A DNA stretch of 64,000 nt. It comes from Gorsachius magnificus. Taxonomy: Eukaryota > Chordata > Aves > Pelecaniformes > Ardeidae. Positions 23,173 through 36,200 of the stretch are shown in pieces. Every line of letters starts with the position of its first letter. Position 1 is the stretch's first letter. The translations under genes and the position numbers were made by a program. The notes under the pieces were generated by a model, which saw nothing but the letters and a program-made list of their open reading frames with translations, had not been told where the DNA came from and made no database searches. Location of the stretch: assembly GCA_034008185.1 (NCBI GenBank), contig CM067086.1, positions 32,075,007 through 32,139,006 on the forward strand, read 5' to 3'.

Positions 23173-26100
23173 AGATCCAGCCCTCTAGGGGACAGCATGC
23201 ATCTTCCAAGTCGCTCAAGCCTTTCAAACTAAGCAGCAACTGGGGTAAATTAGTGCAAGAAGCTCCATACGTACAAGGAACAAGACGGAATAAGGAACAG
23301 ACAGCAACAGAAATCTGCAGGTTCTGGATACCCTAATCCCACCCAAGAATAACTGCATTCCCTGACAAAGGTCCTGGAAACTTGTTCTTCATCTGCAGGC
23401 TGAATTCAGCATAGAAAGAACAGCAGTAAATGTCTGAGCTGCAAAGTCCACACACTGAGCATGTCCTGGAGAACCCAGGTTTCCATTCCACCTCATACAA
23501 ACCTGCCTCCATCTCCCCAGGCACAGGTCTGCTCTGCCTTCCAGCAACAGAGCACTTCTCGGACACAGAACAAATCAATACGTTCTATTTTAAAACTTTA
23601 AGTTTGGTGCCAATTTAATTTGATTTAGATTACCCTACAGGGCAAATCATATGAGTAACTGGCATTGCATCATACAGCAATAGCAGCAATGTAAACATGG
23701 GCAACCAGAGCATGGGATTTAAAAATAAAAAGGATTTCTTGTAGAAAGCTCCACTGAGCTACTTCTGGAACTACATGCCAAGCCATGTGACAATAAATCC
23801 GTTTCATTTTCTTTTCATCAGTAGTGAGAGCCTGTGAATGAAATCACATGTTATCTCACATCTCCTGGTGACTCCATCTTACCTATTGACCCCCAGAAAT
23901 TAGGACTAATAAGGATGGAAAAGAGGCCAAAACATTTTGAAAGAGTTATTACTGATAACCAGCCCTTTTCTCCTTCCAACCTTAATTCTTCTCTTCTAAA
24001 GGAGAGCTAATATGCTAGTAAAGTCTTCCTTTTCGTTTATTACCCAACAGCTTAAACCTACTCATCTGCAGTGTTTCTAAGGCAGAGCAACCTCCATCCA
24101 AAAAAATATTTTGCCCCGAAGACTTGAAAGGCAACAGCATCACACAAAGTTTATTAGTTCCATATTTTACATTCCTGTATGAGAATAGGACAAAAGAAAT
24201 CACTTTTGAGAGTCTTAGCTATTCCTTTTCCTCCTGAGAACGCCTGTTCTGTGCCAGATAATGCTCTTTGACTCAGAGACCCTCATCCAGGGATGGAGAG
24301 AGGAGGCTGCTGTGCAGTGGGAAAAGTCCAAAAGCTCCCGAGTCGGATGGCAGTTGTCCAAAGTGACGTCAGAAGTTTCCAAGATGTGCTTCTACAACAG
24401 AAAGGTCATCACTAACCCAGTTCCTGCTGGACTCCTCATCCTGCCCTTTGTGTCTTCTTGCAAAGAGCAATCTTTACAGAAAGTCTGAACACTCAGCTAG
24501 AATGGATGGTTATATGTATGCTGGCTAGCTACCAGTCTTTGGAGAAGCCAGACCTCCAGCAACCACCTCGCTTCAGGGAAGGAAGCCTGGCTGTTCTTGG
24601 TTCCAGCATCCTTACAACAGGACCCAATAGTGCAATTTTGAATCAAGGTAACTTAAGTCAAGAAAAAACACTGATAAGAAAGCCAAATTAATTTTTAAGA
24701 TTAGGCATTCATCGCTAGCCAAAAAAGTAATGCTAAGTCCATCAAATTTTAAACCAAATCATTTCAGCTTCTAAAAGCCCTCTTGGTTTTAAAATACTTA
24801 CTAATAATTGCCCACAAATACTTTTCCAACATGACTGAGAAAGGCCAAAGTGGCTTGTGCAGGGGCTTCTAACAGATATGAACAGATTCAGAGTTAGAAA
24901 GGACAGAAAGTTTATATCATTGCTTGAAGCATGCTGGCCCAAAAGGAAACATTTTCCTTTTCTTGGCAGCTACTGCATAGGATGTTTCTGCAGCCACATG
25001 ACCAAGCATACCATTCTTGAAACAGGATGCCACATGCAGCACCAAGTAGAATCAATTTATGTTACAAATTTCAGATTAATTCATTCCATTTACAGTTCTC
25101 TTTTTTTTTCGTGTTCCAACCTCCGAGTTAACAAAGTGGGTGAAGCAGGAAAAACAAGTTCAGATGTTTTCCCCTTTTGCTCCTGTTTCTTATGAAAGCC
25201 AGTGTCAGCTGTTTCCAATTCTAGAACAGACCAGGACTACTCAGGTAGGAAGCCTACAAACAACCCACACTCAAAAATAATGTAGATTTCAAGAGCTACT
25301 TGATTTGCTTGTACTTCAGGCTAGACTAGCAACGATTGCACTAACAGAATGATAACAATGTGTTCAGGTGCCAATTATACATTAGCATGTAATTACAGAT
25401 TTACAAAGACATACCCTTATCTAAAATAAGAAGCAGACTTCAGCACTCAGTCCTGAGTAGTTTTACTTGCATCTTCCTTCTCCTTACCTTTTCCTAAGCT
25501 ACTATACAAAACTAACAGATTGGAGAGCAGATATGCTCAAAATGCATCACTGCTTTGAACATAGCAATGTAATTCCCTTTAAGTGTTTTCAGGACTGGAC
25601 TGACAGTCCCACTGTGGATGACGTTCTTCAAATTAAAGTGTTGGCATCAAGGTAGGCATCTTTCTGCGTTTTGAAGTATCAGGAATAATTGATTTACAGA
25701 GTTAGCAGTAAAAATCCTGCTTCAGATATCAAAACAGGAACTCCTCCCAGGAGCAGCCTTCATCCTCACCAGCAGCAGTGAGGATGCATTCACCACTATT
25801 TTCCTGTAATAAGGAGACAAACTCAAAAGTTGATTCTGAATGGGGGGTAGAGGGGAGAAGGGTTGAAAAATCAGGGTGTGGAGAAGGCCTAAAGAGACTT
25901 GACTGCTCATCAATGCGTATTTCAGTGGTCACCCCTCCCAAGACTATTTCAATGAATGCAAATCAGAGGACACAGAGAAGGGCTACAAATACACACAGGA
26001 GAACGACACATCTAGTGCCTTGCTGAGGGAAGGCAAGGTCTGAAGAAAGGAGTGTAAAGAAGAAGGACCACCAATGCCTAATGCAGAAGAGTGAGGTTTC

Positions 26101-26593
26101 CAAGCACAGCTAGGGTTTAATCCAGTGCTGCTCCAGCTGGCCAGAGGGTTTTATGCTCTGTTAAAAAAAAACTTTCAATACATATAAAGCCACAACCATG
26201 ACATTGGCACTCCTGCCTCCCAGTGTACTAGTCATATTGATAGCCTTCCTAACCTGTAGGAGTTTTACTGAGAAATGCTCAGTAGTTAACTTCAAGGTGA
26301 ACAAGCAGAGGTTATTCTGTGCCAGCCGCCCCTTTGGGAAGCTCTGCTTTTGTGTACTACATCTCAGCGGACGAGCACAGAGCAGAGCACACCATTTTCT
26401 ACTCCACAGAGCGGTGCACAAACAGACTCTCATCTTATTCCTCCTACTGAAGGGAGGGAAGGGGGTGTCAAAGGCACATCAGCCTCCCACACACCGAGCT
26501 GGTTAGGAACCCAGGTTCTGAGTTATCTCAAGGGACTTGGCTAGGCAGCTGCTATTACAAAACAAGTTGCTTGAAGCACAGGACTCTACTCAC

Positions 26594-26641
26594 CTTTCCT
26601 TCCCGAATTACCCTGGCTTGATGGTTTATCAGTTACAGAAC
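26594..26641 (-). CDS. SMOC1: SMOC1 exon 5: short linker exon
   Basis: This 48-base exon is too short to find by frame length alone. It was recognised because its translation, SVTDKPSSQGNSGRK behind a split Gly, is nearly the same as the linker that follows thyroglobulin domain 1 in human SMOC1 (one Leu to Ser difference as I recall it). The acceptor is gccctttag just above 26641 and the donor is AAAG followed by gtgagt below 26594. Both ends are phase 1, so the exon can be skipped without changing the frame. The segment is polar, rich in Ser, Gly and Lys, and probably unstructured. It lies 2.1 kb below exon 4 and 19 kb above exon 6. Confidence 0.93.
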
Positions 26642-28740
26642 CTAAAGGGCAGGAAAAAAAGAAAAAACACATCTATTTAGATGCTGCATAATCACACAGA
26701 ACATGTAATGTCACATTAATACAGTCACTATCTCAACCCACAAAGTGCCTGTTTTACTTGCCAACAGCTCAGTTTAGGATTCAGAGAGCCTGTGGCTTCA
26801 ACCAACTGGGAGAGCATGAGAGAGTTTTATGCATTAAGATGTTAAATCAGGATGTGAGTAAACAAGAAGTCTTTAGTAGCTGGATCCAGTGATTTGAAAG
26901 AGCTCAACAGAGCAGTATGCTAGTAGGAAACCTGGAATAAATCCAAGAGCAAGAAGGAAAGATCAATAAGAGTCACTTCTTTCGTTTGGCAAATGTCAGG
27001 AAGAACAAATCAAAAACAGGTGGGGAGAGTGTGCAGGGAATGCAAGGGGCAGTATTCTAAAGGAAAGGGATTAAGTGGGACAATTTGCAGAAAATGGATT
27101 TCAACCAACCCCTGAACATCCCCAGCTGTTTTAAAAGGGACACTGAATAAGATCCGGCATGTGCTTGAATAGAACACATCTTGGGTTTTTTAATATAACT
27201 TAGATCTTCACATAATATATAATACAATTCTACACTTGTTTCTGCTGTTTGCTTTAGTGCTTCACATACAGCTTTCCACTAAAACGTGAACTGATAATAA
27301 AAGCTTTTTGAACAAATCCATCAAAGTATATGAAGATTTATGATGAGCTTTTTGCCTTTTTCTTTTGGAATAGCTTTACTGCCAGGAAACTGATTATTCT
27401 GTGCGCCATTACTAAACAGTTCCAGTGATTACTGATCGTTCAGGAAACATGGATCAAAAGTCAGCTTCAAAGGTGGCAGCTCTGACAGGCTGAAGAGTCT
27501 GGTTAAGACAAACTCTAAATATAAAGTCTATTGCCCAGGCACTTTCACTTGCAGATCAGTTCATCTCAGATCTACTGCTGTATTACAAGTAGGAAGCACA
27601 TACCAAGTATTAGTCATCACAGGCCTAACTTCTGTGTGTTCTATAATACACCATGAGTTTACTTTCCTGGTAACACATTTTATAAACAGCTCAAGACTAA
27701 ATGAACAGATCAACAAAGCTAAAATGTGCCCTACCAAAACCATATACTGGGAACGGTGGAAGAAAGTCACATTCTGAGGTTTAAGGCAAATTACTGTAGC
27801 ATTTCACCTTACACAAAACCAGGATACTAATCTTATTTTCTTTCTGTGTACCTGTAAAACACCAAGTATCCCCTCAAGCTACATTGACTCACTGGTTACC
27901 AGACAGTTCTCCCTCTCAGCTCAAACCCTCATGCAAGTCACTATGTTTACTTACCACCACAAAGCACCCTACAGCCAAGAGGACACTGAATAAAGTGAGA
28001 AGGATTAAAAAACACAAAAGTTTGACTGCTGTTGTGCTCACTTCTGAAGGGCAAACACTGCAGGGCCATATGAAAAATCTAGAGCCCAACCTCATTCCGT
28101 TTGAACCATGGGCTGCCAGACTGAATGGTGGAGAGAAAAAACCAAACATCACTCTGTTTTAAGCACAGAAAATGATGGATTTGGGCCCAGTAAACCATAA
28201 GGCGACAGAGCAGTGTCAGGCTAAGAGCCCAGAATCCATTATAACAGCAGGACCCCAAATTTGGGAGCTAGTAGTCAACAACTACCAGTTTCTCACAGAA
28301 CCACCTTATCAAACTTTTAACTGAAGTCACTCGGCAGGCAAAATGACTCCATGGTCCACTCAATACAACCCAAGAACCACTTCTTTAAAATACAGCTCAC
28401 GGAAAAAAGTTATCCCATCCGTTACAGGAATCTCTGGTTTTGGCGTACACAGCAACACTGCAACTCTTGCCTTGGCCACCACAGGTTGCTACCTTAGTGG
28501 TTTTTCTCAGTGAGCCTTGCAGGAGTGTCTGTAACTGCAGGGTGGACATGCCACAGTCCAAGCTCCCTTGCAGCTCCCAAATGCCAGCAAGCACGCAGGG
28601 AGATAGAAGCACAACTGCAGTGTTAAATCAGGTAAACTGGCAAAATCACCTGAAAAGATTAAGTGCTCTGAACAGGTCATATTCTCCCCAACCCCCTTCA
28701 GTTATCAAATTAGTATTTGTTGAAGCCACTACCACAGTAC
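26642..28740 (-). other. SMOC1: SMOC1 intron 4
   Basis: This 2.1-kb intron between exons 4 and 5 starts gtactg and ends gccctttag. Apart from splice signals and AT-rich sequence (for example 27190-27340) I see no feature. The open frames at 27561-28162 resemble no known protein. Confidence 0.87.
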
Positions 28741-28840
28741 CTGAACATACAGGAGTTTTGTTCTGTACAGAAGAGCCGCTAATAGGCTTGCCATCAGGTG
28801 TCACGCACCAGCAGTATCCAGTGTAGGTATGGCACTGCAC
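28741..28840 (-). CDS. SMOC1: SMOC1 exon 4: second half of thyroglobulin type-1 domain 1
   Basis: The exon encodes 33 residues plus one base, from VQCHTYTGYCWCVTPDGKP to QNKTPVCS. It has the thyroglobulin type-1 signature: QC, then GYCWCV, then the closing PVC, which supplies the last four of the domain's six cysteines. The acceptor is tatcaaacag above 28840 and the donor is TCAG followed by gtactg below 28741. Entry is phase 0 and exit phase 1, so exons 3 and 4 together form one domain flanked by phase-1 introns, the usual layout of a mobile extracellular module. An open frame runs past the donor for about 95 bases into the intron. That readthrough (GTVVVASTNTN and onward) is not SMOC1-like and I treat it as intron. 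Confidence 0.96.
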
Positions 28841-31800
28841 CTGTTTGATAAAACAAAGAGCAGGAATTTCATTTCTCACTCTACCACCCACCACTTTTAT
28901 TATAATCCAGCATCTTAGTGGAAATCTCAACCTAGATGCATCAAACATGCTCCAGAGTGAGGAGGTCACACAGAAGAGTATCTTTGATGTCATTATCTTT
29001 TCTTTCTCTTCTCACCTCCCTCCCCAAAGAAAGGTTATTTCTCCTACTCCAACTCCTTTAGCTGCAATTCAGGAGGCAAAAGAAATTACAAGTAGTCAGC
29101 TGAGAACATTTCAGTTTGGGGATGCAGCAGTTGTTTCAGCTCATTCCACTCTCTGCTAAATCCCATTTACTATTTACCATTAAATAGTTGTCCCACTGCA
29201 TCCCAACTAGGATGAGGAAAGGCCACCCTGGCCCAATTCCACAGCCACTGCTTGAGAATAGTGTTCTGCAGGCATTTTGAGAGTATTTTGTTCAGTAAAC
29301 GTGGCTGGAAAAATGCAACACTGACTTGGTATGTTAACAAACCCTCTCCAGATAGATTTAAGCTCTCTGCTGTTACTACGTCAACCTAGGCAGTAGGAAC
29401 AAGATCCAACATGCTCACTCTTCATGTATTGACAAGGACTTAAGAACATTTGACGAAGGCTCTAATGAGCCAAAAGGTAGACAGGATAAGATTCATCTTG
29501 CTTAACTTTAAAGCTCTACATCTGAACTGAACATCTGGAGTTGCCCGGTTCCTTCACCACAGAAGGACACCAGAATGACCAGAATAGTTCAGATGTAGAC
29601 CTCTAAAGTGAGAACAGATAAATCCCAATCCAGCAGACTGCTCTTAGTAACATCTATGCAGACATTAGTTCAATGGCACTATAGTTTCATCCAGCTTAAT
29701 AAGTCTAATTATAGCCTTTGCCTCGGCTTTCACAGAGTGATCAAGCATTTGGATGAAATTCAGGATGCCTTTTTACTTCCCTTGAGACACAAGTAAATCA
29801 TCATCATACAGGCATCTGTGTAAACACTAGCAGTTTCCAAAATTCTTTCTAGGATTCTAGTCACACTTTCAGTTGCGGTTGAGTAGGCACATCAGTACTT
29901 CCAGCACCCTGAAATGGTATAGAAATGCCTACATTACTATAAGCTAGAGATGTCACTTTTTTTTTTCAGAAATGTATTGAAAAAGACATGAGATCACTTC
30001 AGAAACTGCCTTTTTATTTTTACTTGTAAATTTGATTTCTGTCCATTCTCTCTTTTCCCAAGCAAGTTCATTGAAGCTGATTTCCCATTCCAGTCCTTTC
30101 CACACAGAAGAGTGATGGGGTGTTTGTGCTGTTCCCTTCATTAGGGATCCTTCAGAGCTAGAACAGTCATTCCCCCTTGCTGACAGCTGGCTCTGATTCC
30201 CTAAGGTAGCAGGGTTTGTTCAGAGACTTAACAACAGTCTTTTAAAAAGGCTTTGAGTATCACATAAAACATGATCTAAGAGCAATTATAACACAGTACC
30301 ACGTGTTTATCTTGGGTTTTACTAAAGTGCAAAGTGATCATTTTGCCTCAAGCAAATTCACTTTTAGCAGCCAAAATCAACAATAATCTCATGTACCCGA
30401 GTTGCTAAAGTCACTGTCACCAATATCTGCACACTTTCATTTTTATTCTCTCAATATACCATATATACCATGAATTGCAAATTACTCAAAAGCACTATGA
30501 AATACTTAGCAATAATCAAGTTGCAAAATAGTTCTTATTCCTCAATCCAATCAATTGCACATTCAAAACAAGTGTGATGGAACTGCTTGGGTTTGTGTTT
30601 AACATTTATCTTTCCTGATCATACACACATTATTGCATTCCCAACAACACAAGAAGCTGTCCTTACATCTGAGCATTAATCGTAAAAATCTTACCCTGAG
30701 ATGAAGCGAAATTCCAGGATAGAGTCTTGAATTCAAAAGGCAAGACCATTCTATGTTACATTACAGAAAAAAAACCCCAGTGTACCCAGCATTTAAAAAG
30801 TTCAAGTGTTAGTGACTTGATAGTCCTTCAGCCAAGCCTTCAGAAAATAACAGAATACATGGCAGAGTCATCCAAAAAATGTACTGACAGAAATTTAGGA
30901 TAGATGCATTAACTAAGAGCATGTAAAGCAACGCATCGCAATGGAGAGCTACCAATTACATATACTCATTTATGCAAGCCAAGCACATTACATCCATAAA
31001 AGCAAAGTAATTTTGTAAATAACTAAGCTAATGGATGCTGGTCTTCCTTGGACTGGTATCCCATGACCCTTTCTTCCCCCTGCCACCATTAAAGAAAAAA
31101 GTAATCTCAGATTGATAGCACTTCCACAACAACCACATGTTCTACTACAGCAAAGAACTTCCTTACTATGGATAATGGCAGCAATGAAATCTCAGCTCTT
31201 ATCCTAAAGGCCAAACAGCTATCCATGAAGAATGGACACTTCAGAAGCCTCAAAAATCACTGTAGTTGGCTTTCCTGAACGTCTGCATGTTGAGAGGTGC
31301 TATGTCTCACCATGATACCTGACCAGGTCTCAGCATATTTAGTCGTCATAACAGTAGTGGTCTACAGCCTACAGTTTGCAGCTTAAAGGTTGGGAAAAAA
31401 ACCTGGCATGCTTTTCATCAGTTACATAGCACTGGTATGGCACTGAAAAAAAAAAAAGTAAAGGCAATAGCTGATCCAGTACCATTTCTAACCACCGTGT
31501 GTAAACAAACTCTGTTAAAAGTGTCAAATATTCCAGAGCACCTATAGTAAGGAATTTTGAAAGTTCGGGTTTTTCCTTTAAATTTTTCCAATGAGTTTCC
31601 AATGATCTTCGTTTCGAGTTTTTGTTTCTAAATTCCATTTAAATCTTCTACCAGAAATTCAATCTCATTCTAATCGTACTCCCATAGTAGCAAGATTCTT
31701 AAATACTGTTATAACCAGAAGGGCAACCATGTAAAAGTGACTGCTTACTGCACAGATCTAATCTTCAGTTATTAAGTTAATTTGGGCTCTACCAAAATAC

Positions 31801-33099
31801 ATGTTAGAAAAAGTGTGTTTGACTTTTTTGGCTCTCAGTCTTCTAAAGCTAAGCAATGTGTCAGAGAAAATACATTATCAATTTTATATACAAAAGAAAC
31901 TTGATTGCTAACCAAGCTGCAGCCACAGAACGCTCATTACTGCTGGAAAGGCACATGATGGAGTTTGATATCTCAAATTAACATACACCTGTCCAACAGC
32001 TGAACCTTTTAATTTACATAGTAGGGAATCAGAGAAATAAAACCTGCAAATCATTCAAGATCTTCCAACAGCTTCCTCATTAATATTTACAGTTAAAAAA
32101 ATTAAAAAAAATCAAACTGTAGTTTAAAGCCTTGCAAGTGCCTGAATCCCTGATCGTGCAGGAAGACACTGTTCCTATTTGTCAGGGTGAGAGATATGCC
32201 ATCTCAGCTGCACGTCAACTGAAGGGTGAGAAGCATGGGGGACAAACCCAACAAAAATTGCTCTGCCACCACTGCCCAAAATCAGAGTGTAGCAGCAGCT
32301 CCTCTATTACCCCCTGCATTATGATGTGTAAAATGGAACAACGGCTAACATACTAGCCAGCAGATGCAAGAATAAGCACCTGCTCTCATCAAGTTCATTA
32401 CAATATGAAAACATTAAGACTATAGTCACTGGCAGACTCCTCTGCCTCAATTTCCTGCGGGAAAGATGACCCTGTTTGGGTTTCTTCAGTATCTCACCAG
32501 CAATGCCAGAATCAGATTCCCAGGCAGTCCAAAGCTTCTCAACAAGCAAGTAGCATCCCTTTACAGCCATTTGACAGAGGAGGATCAAGGGGTTGTTTCT
32601 AAAAGATAAACTGGAAATGGGAGAGAAATTGCATGCACATGTATGAGGCAGAGAACAGGGATAAAGCAATAATTCTGTGATGGCTGAAACCAGTGTCTAT
32701 GGAGTTGTAGAAAGCAGAAGTTTGCTGTAAGAGGCTTGAGAGCACCTTGGACAAGCACTGGGCTGAGCACAGAAACAGCAACACTCCGACTAGCCTTTCA
32801 CTGCTGTTCAGATGAAGAGTTTGGTAACCGATTCCTATCCCATTGCAGATCAGACAAACATTTCCTGGATCCTTCCATAATGGAGGGTGGAGAGGAGAAG
32901 GGAAGAAAAACATTCCTTCTACATTCAAAGCAATGCTTCTATGAGAGAAGAAAAAACACATCCAGTTTTTGAAGGATCTCCTGAAGGTGAGGGCTGGCAG
33001 CAGAGCTACTGCCCACCCTCATGGCATGAGGCGAGGCTCCAAACCCTGCCTGGCTGCACCCAGGTCTTCCTTTTAAACACTGTAAAAACAGCTAAATAA

Positions 33100-33245
33100 A
33101 TTGTTCCAAGCCAGTAGGTCATCTGGTCTGACCCAGAGAGCAGAACCCACAGTGTCACACAGCAATTCTTTAATCAAGCCTTTCCTTTGTTCAAGACATT
33201 GAGGCTCATCTATAAAGTCCTCTGAAGCCAAGTTAGGGGCACACA
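33100..33245. repeat. Possible ancient CR1-like fragment
   Basis: The segment aggtcatctggtctgaccca, then acagtgtcacacagcaattc and tttaatcaagcc resembles an old sauropsid CR1-type repeat that reads gatcatctagtctgacctcc...acccagtaattcctgcatcaagcc. Similarity is patchy and remembered rather than computed, so the family and the exact ends are uncertain. Confidence 0.42.
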
Positions 33246-36200
33246 ATGGGCACACTGGCCTGATAGCTATTTATCCTAACTCTAAGTGGTGATGCCTCCG
33301 TTCTGGTTTAAATGTCTTGCTGTACTACTTAGACCTTGGATGTTGTCATGCTTTCTGCTAGATTAAGAGTCAGCTGACTATCATCAGAAGCCGTCCTTGC
33401 CTTTACAGACAATTTTAGGGAGCTGTGAATCAGTCTGCATCTTAAGTTTGAGCTTCTTTGGGACTGCAAGCGCTTAAATAATTTTTGTTGCTTTCTCTGT
33501 TCCCTGCTCACATTTAATTCTTCCCAAATGATGTAGTGCAGACAAATATTCCCACCAGGGATTTATGCAGCAGCCACCTCCCTCAAGTCTATGCACCATT
33601 CAAGAAATGCTTGCTGCTCAGGAACTTCACTATTCGTATAACCAGGGAAAGAACTGATTTGTGGCAAAAGAATCTTAGCCATGGTCAAGGGCGCTCCCAA
33701 CACACGCTCTGGCACAGATACCATTTTTAGCTTAGGAGAGGGATCCCCAAGAGAGGCTCTCTGCTTCTGACACAGAATGTGACCCTTTAAAGTTAAGAAT
33801 GATCTTACATTGTCACTTCCCTTAAGCGCTCCTGCTTTAAGAATCTGTTCTTTTGCTCTCTTGACTTGTACTTCTTTGAAGAAATGCTGTATATAACCAA
33901 AGTTGCTACATCCTTACCCATCCATAGGTTTTCTTTAGCTCAATATAAAAATGAGAAACACAATGAGAGCTGCAGGAAGAAAGCAAGTGTGTAAGTCACA
34001 GACAAATCTGCACAGCAGAATTCAGAGAGAGCTCCAGCCTTTTATAGAAGGGATGCCTTTTAATAAAAGAAAAAGCCAGAACCATCTACTAATTGGAGCC
34101 CAGATTCTTTATGAATAAAGAGTTTTCTTTAATGTAGCAAGACAGTGTTTTTTCCTTCTGAAAGGAGATGTTAAGTCCTTGAGAGCTTAGTATTGCTAGA
34201 GTATGAGTACTGAATAATGGAATAATAGCATCCAGGGAATGCGGGACATGCAGCACTGTGCTGCATTAAGAAATGAGTTTGTAATTCTGCCCAGCATCAT
34301 GCTACACTAGCCAATGCAGAAGAATGGACTTGGATCATGAAGTCATACTGAAGGCTGAGAGGGTTCCCCACGTCTTTAGAAATGGGTCTGCTTGTGGGAC
34401 TTAGGAAAAACTACACTTTGTACAGGTGTTAGCATAGCACAGAATGAAACTATTGCTATGGACCATAATATAGATCACTCTTTCCAAACAGACTCATATT
34501 ACTGGATTTGGGAGTGCTCTGGAAGCCATCTGATAACAGAAAACTGCTCTGACAAAGCAGTTGTCATAAGATGACAGGTTTGACTGATGCACTTGCTTCA
34601 AGAGAAGTCTCTGTGCTGCATTGTAACTGCACCAGCAGCTGCAGTTTTGAGAGCCCTAAACTCAAAGAAACTCTCCAAGGAGGCTTGCTCTCAGCCCCTT
34701 GTATGCAGACTTGCAAGGAAAAGAAACCACAGCTCGACAGTGGAAGGTGGCAGCAAATGGCAAGGCACACCACAAAAAGCCCCACAAGACTACACCCCCA
34801 AAGCAGCGTTAATATTGTTCACGTTCATATTAATCTGTCTGAAATGGAACCCATTTAAAACCTCAGCAACCTTTTCTATAAAACTGCTTGGGGGAAAACT
34901 ATGAAGAATGCAAGTCTCTCTCAGCCCATGGCAACAAGCCCAATGGCACTAGGCAGCAACAGAAAGTGTGCAGATTACCCAACAGAGCCTGTTGTTTATG
35001 ATCACAGCAGGTTAAGTGCAGCATGGAAAGGGAATGGCATTTATGCAAAATACAGCATAACAGCAAAAAGGAGAGAGCAAGTCTTGGGAACAGAAACTGG
35101 TTTTAGTCATGTCCAATTTTGCACAACAGTACGTGACCTCAGCTTTGTACAATTAATCAAATTACTCATATCAAGAAAACATTCTTATGTTGTGAATAAC
35201 TCAAATGTTATCTGTGTGCTTATATTACTGTGGGCTAAGTGCAGAGAGCTTTTGTTAGAGGAAGTAATATTCCCCACACAGACTGAAATATAAAAAAATA
35301 GCAGAGCAATTAATCAGATCTGCTCCCATTTACAGTCATCCCATCATGCTTGCAATGCCACCACCTCTTCCATGCTGCAAATCCATACTGCATTTTTAGA
35401 TGTGTAAGCAGTGCTAAAAAAGGATTTGATAAGATCTTTGCGATACACAAACTCCCAGAATAAGGGAAGCAGCACGCATGGTGCATAGAAACAGTTATGA
35501 AAACCAGTGAACTGACAGGTGCCTATTCCTCTTCATGCAGTACACAGAACCCATTATAACCAGCCGTGCCTAGGAAAACTGGTCATCCGAGCAATAGAAT
35601 TGGTGGCAACACTTCTTTTCAGTCTAGATTTTACAGACAATGAAAAAAAAGACAGATTATACAAGTCTTCAAGACGCACAGCATGTCTCTCTAATGCAAC
35701 ATTTAACTGCAAGCCAAACCAAGGTCTTTGCCTTCAGGTCCTCCTCCCTTTCACCCTCCTCACCACATCTCACAGCTGGGTCTCAGAGCCAGCTGACCTG
35801 CAGGGAAGCAGGAGGAGATAAGGCAAGCATGGTCTCCCCTCTGCAGCCGCTGCCCCACGCAGCACATGCTGCCGGTCACAGAACAGCAGAGTAGCTATGT
35901 TCTCTTCACCAGCCTACAAGACCATCCAATTTGCAGTGGATCCAGCCCCAAATTCACACAGTTTTTTTACCACATGCAATTCCAGGAGCTGGAAAGTGCA
36001 GGATTGAGCTGCTTTCAGTGGAACAGCCTCACTTAGTGCTGCTTTCAGTGTTTAGCCACAGTGATTGCAATTTAGTTTCTAATCAAGAGGATGATGATAC
36101 ACCACAAAAGCAACAGTTCAATCTGGTTAAAACCAAGCAGGCTCTGTGAACATACAGTTACCACTACCAAATGCAGCTCCCAAACCTGCACTGTTCAGGT

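Larger units (their letters stand above)
7640..26593 (-). other. SMOC1: SMOC1 intron 5
   Basis: At 19 kb this is the longest complete intron in the window, separating the 48-base exon 5 from the 57-base exon 6. It starts gtgagt and ends ttaattcag. It contains possible ancient repeat fragments near 14270-14430 and 14815-14965, a pyrimidine-rich block near 19019-19092, a run of G near 23156-23172, a perfect hairpin at 16357-16385, and a locally CpG-richer block at about 13380-13980 that is a candidate regulatory element. I see no exon, RNA gene or young transposon in it. Confidence 0.82.

Noticed and set aside
28646..28740. Continuation of the exon 4 frame beyond the donor
   Set aside because: The canonical gtactg donor at 28740 and the phase match to exon 5 show that this is intron. 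The readthrough residues are not SMOC1-like.
34901..35293. 130-codon plus-strand open frame in intron 3
   Set aside because: It has no similarity to a known family, no splice or promoter context, and a composition typical of chance frames.
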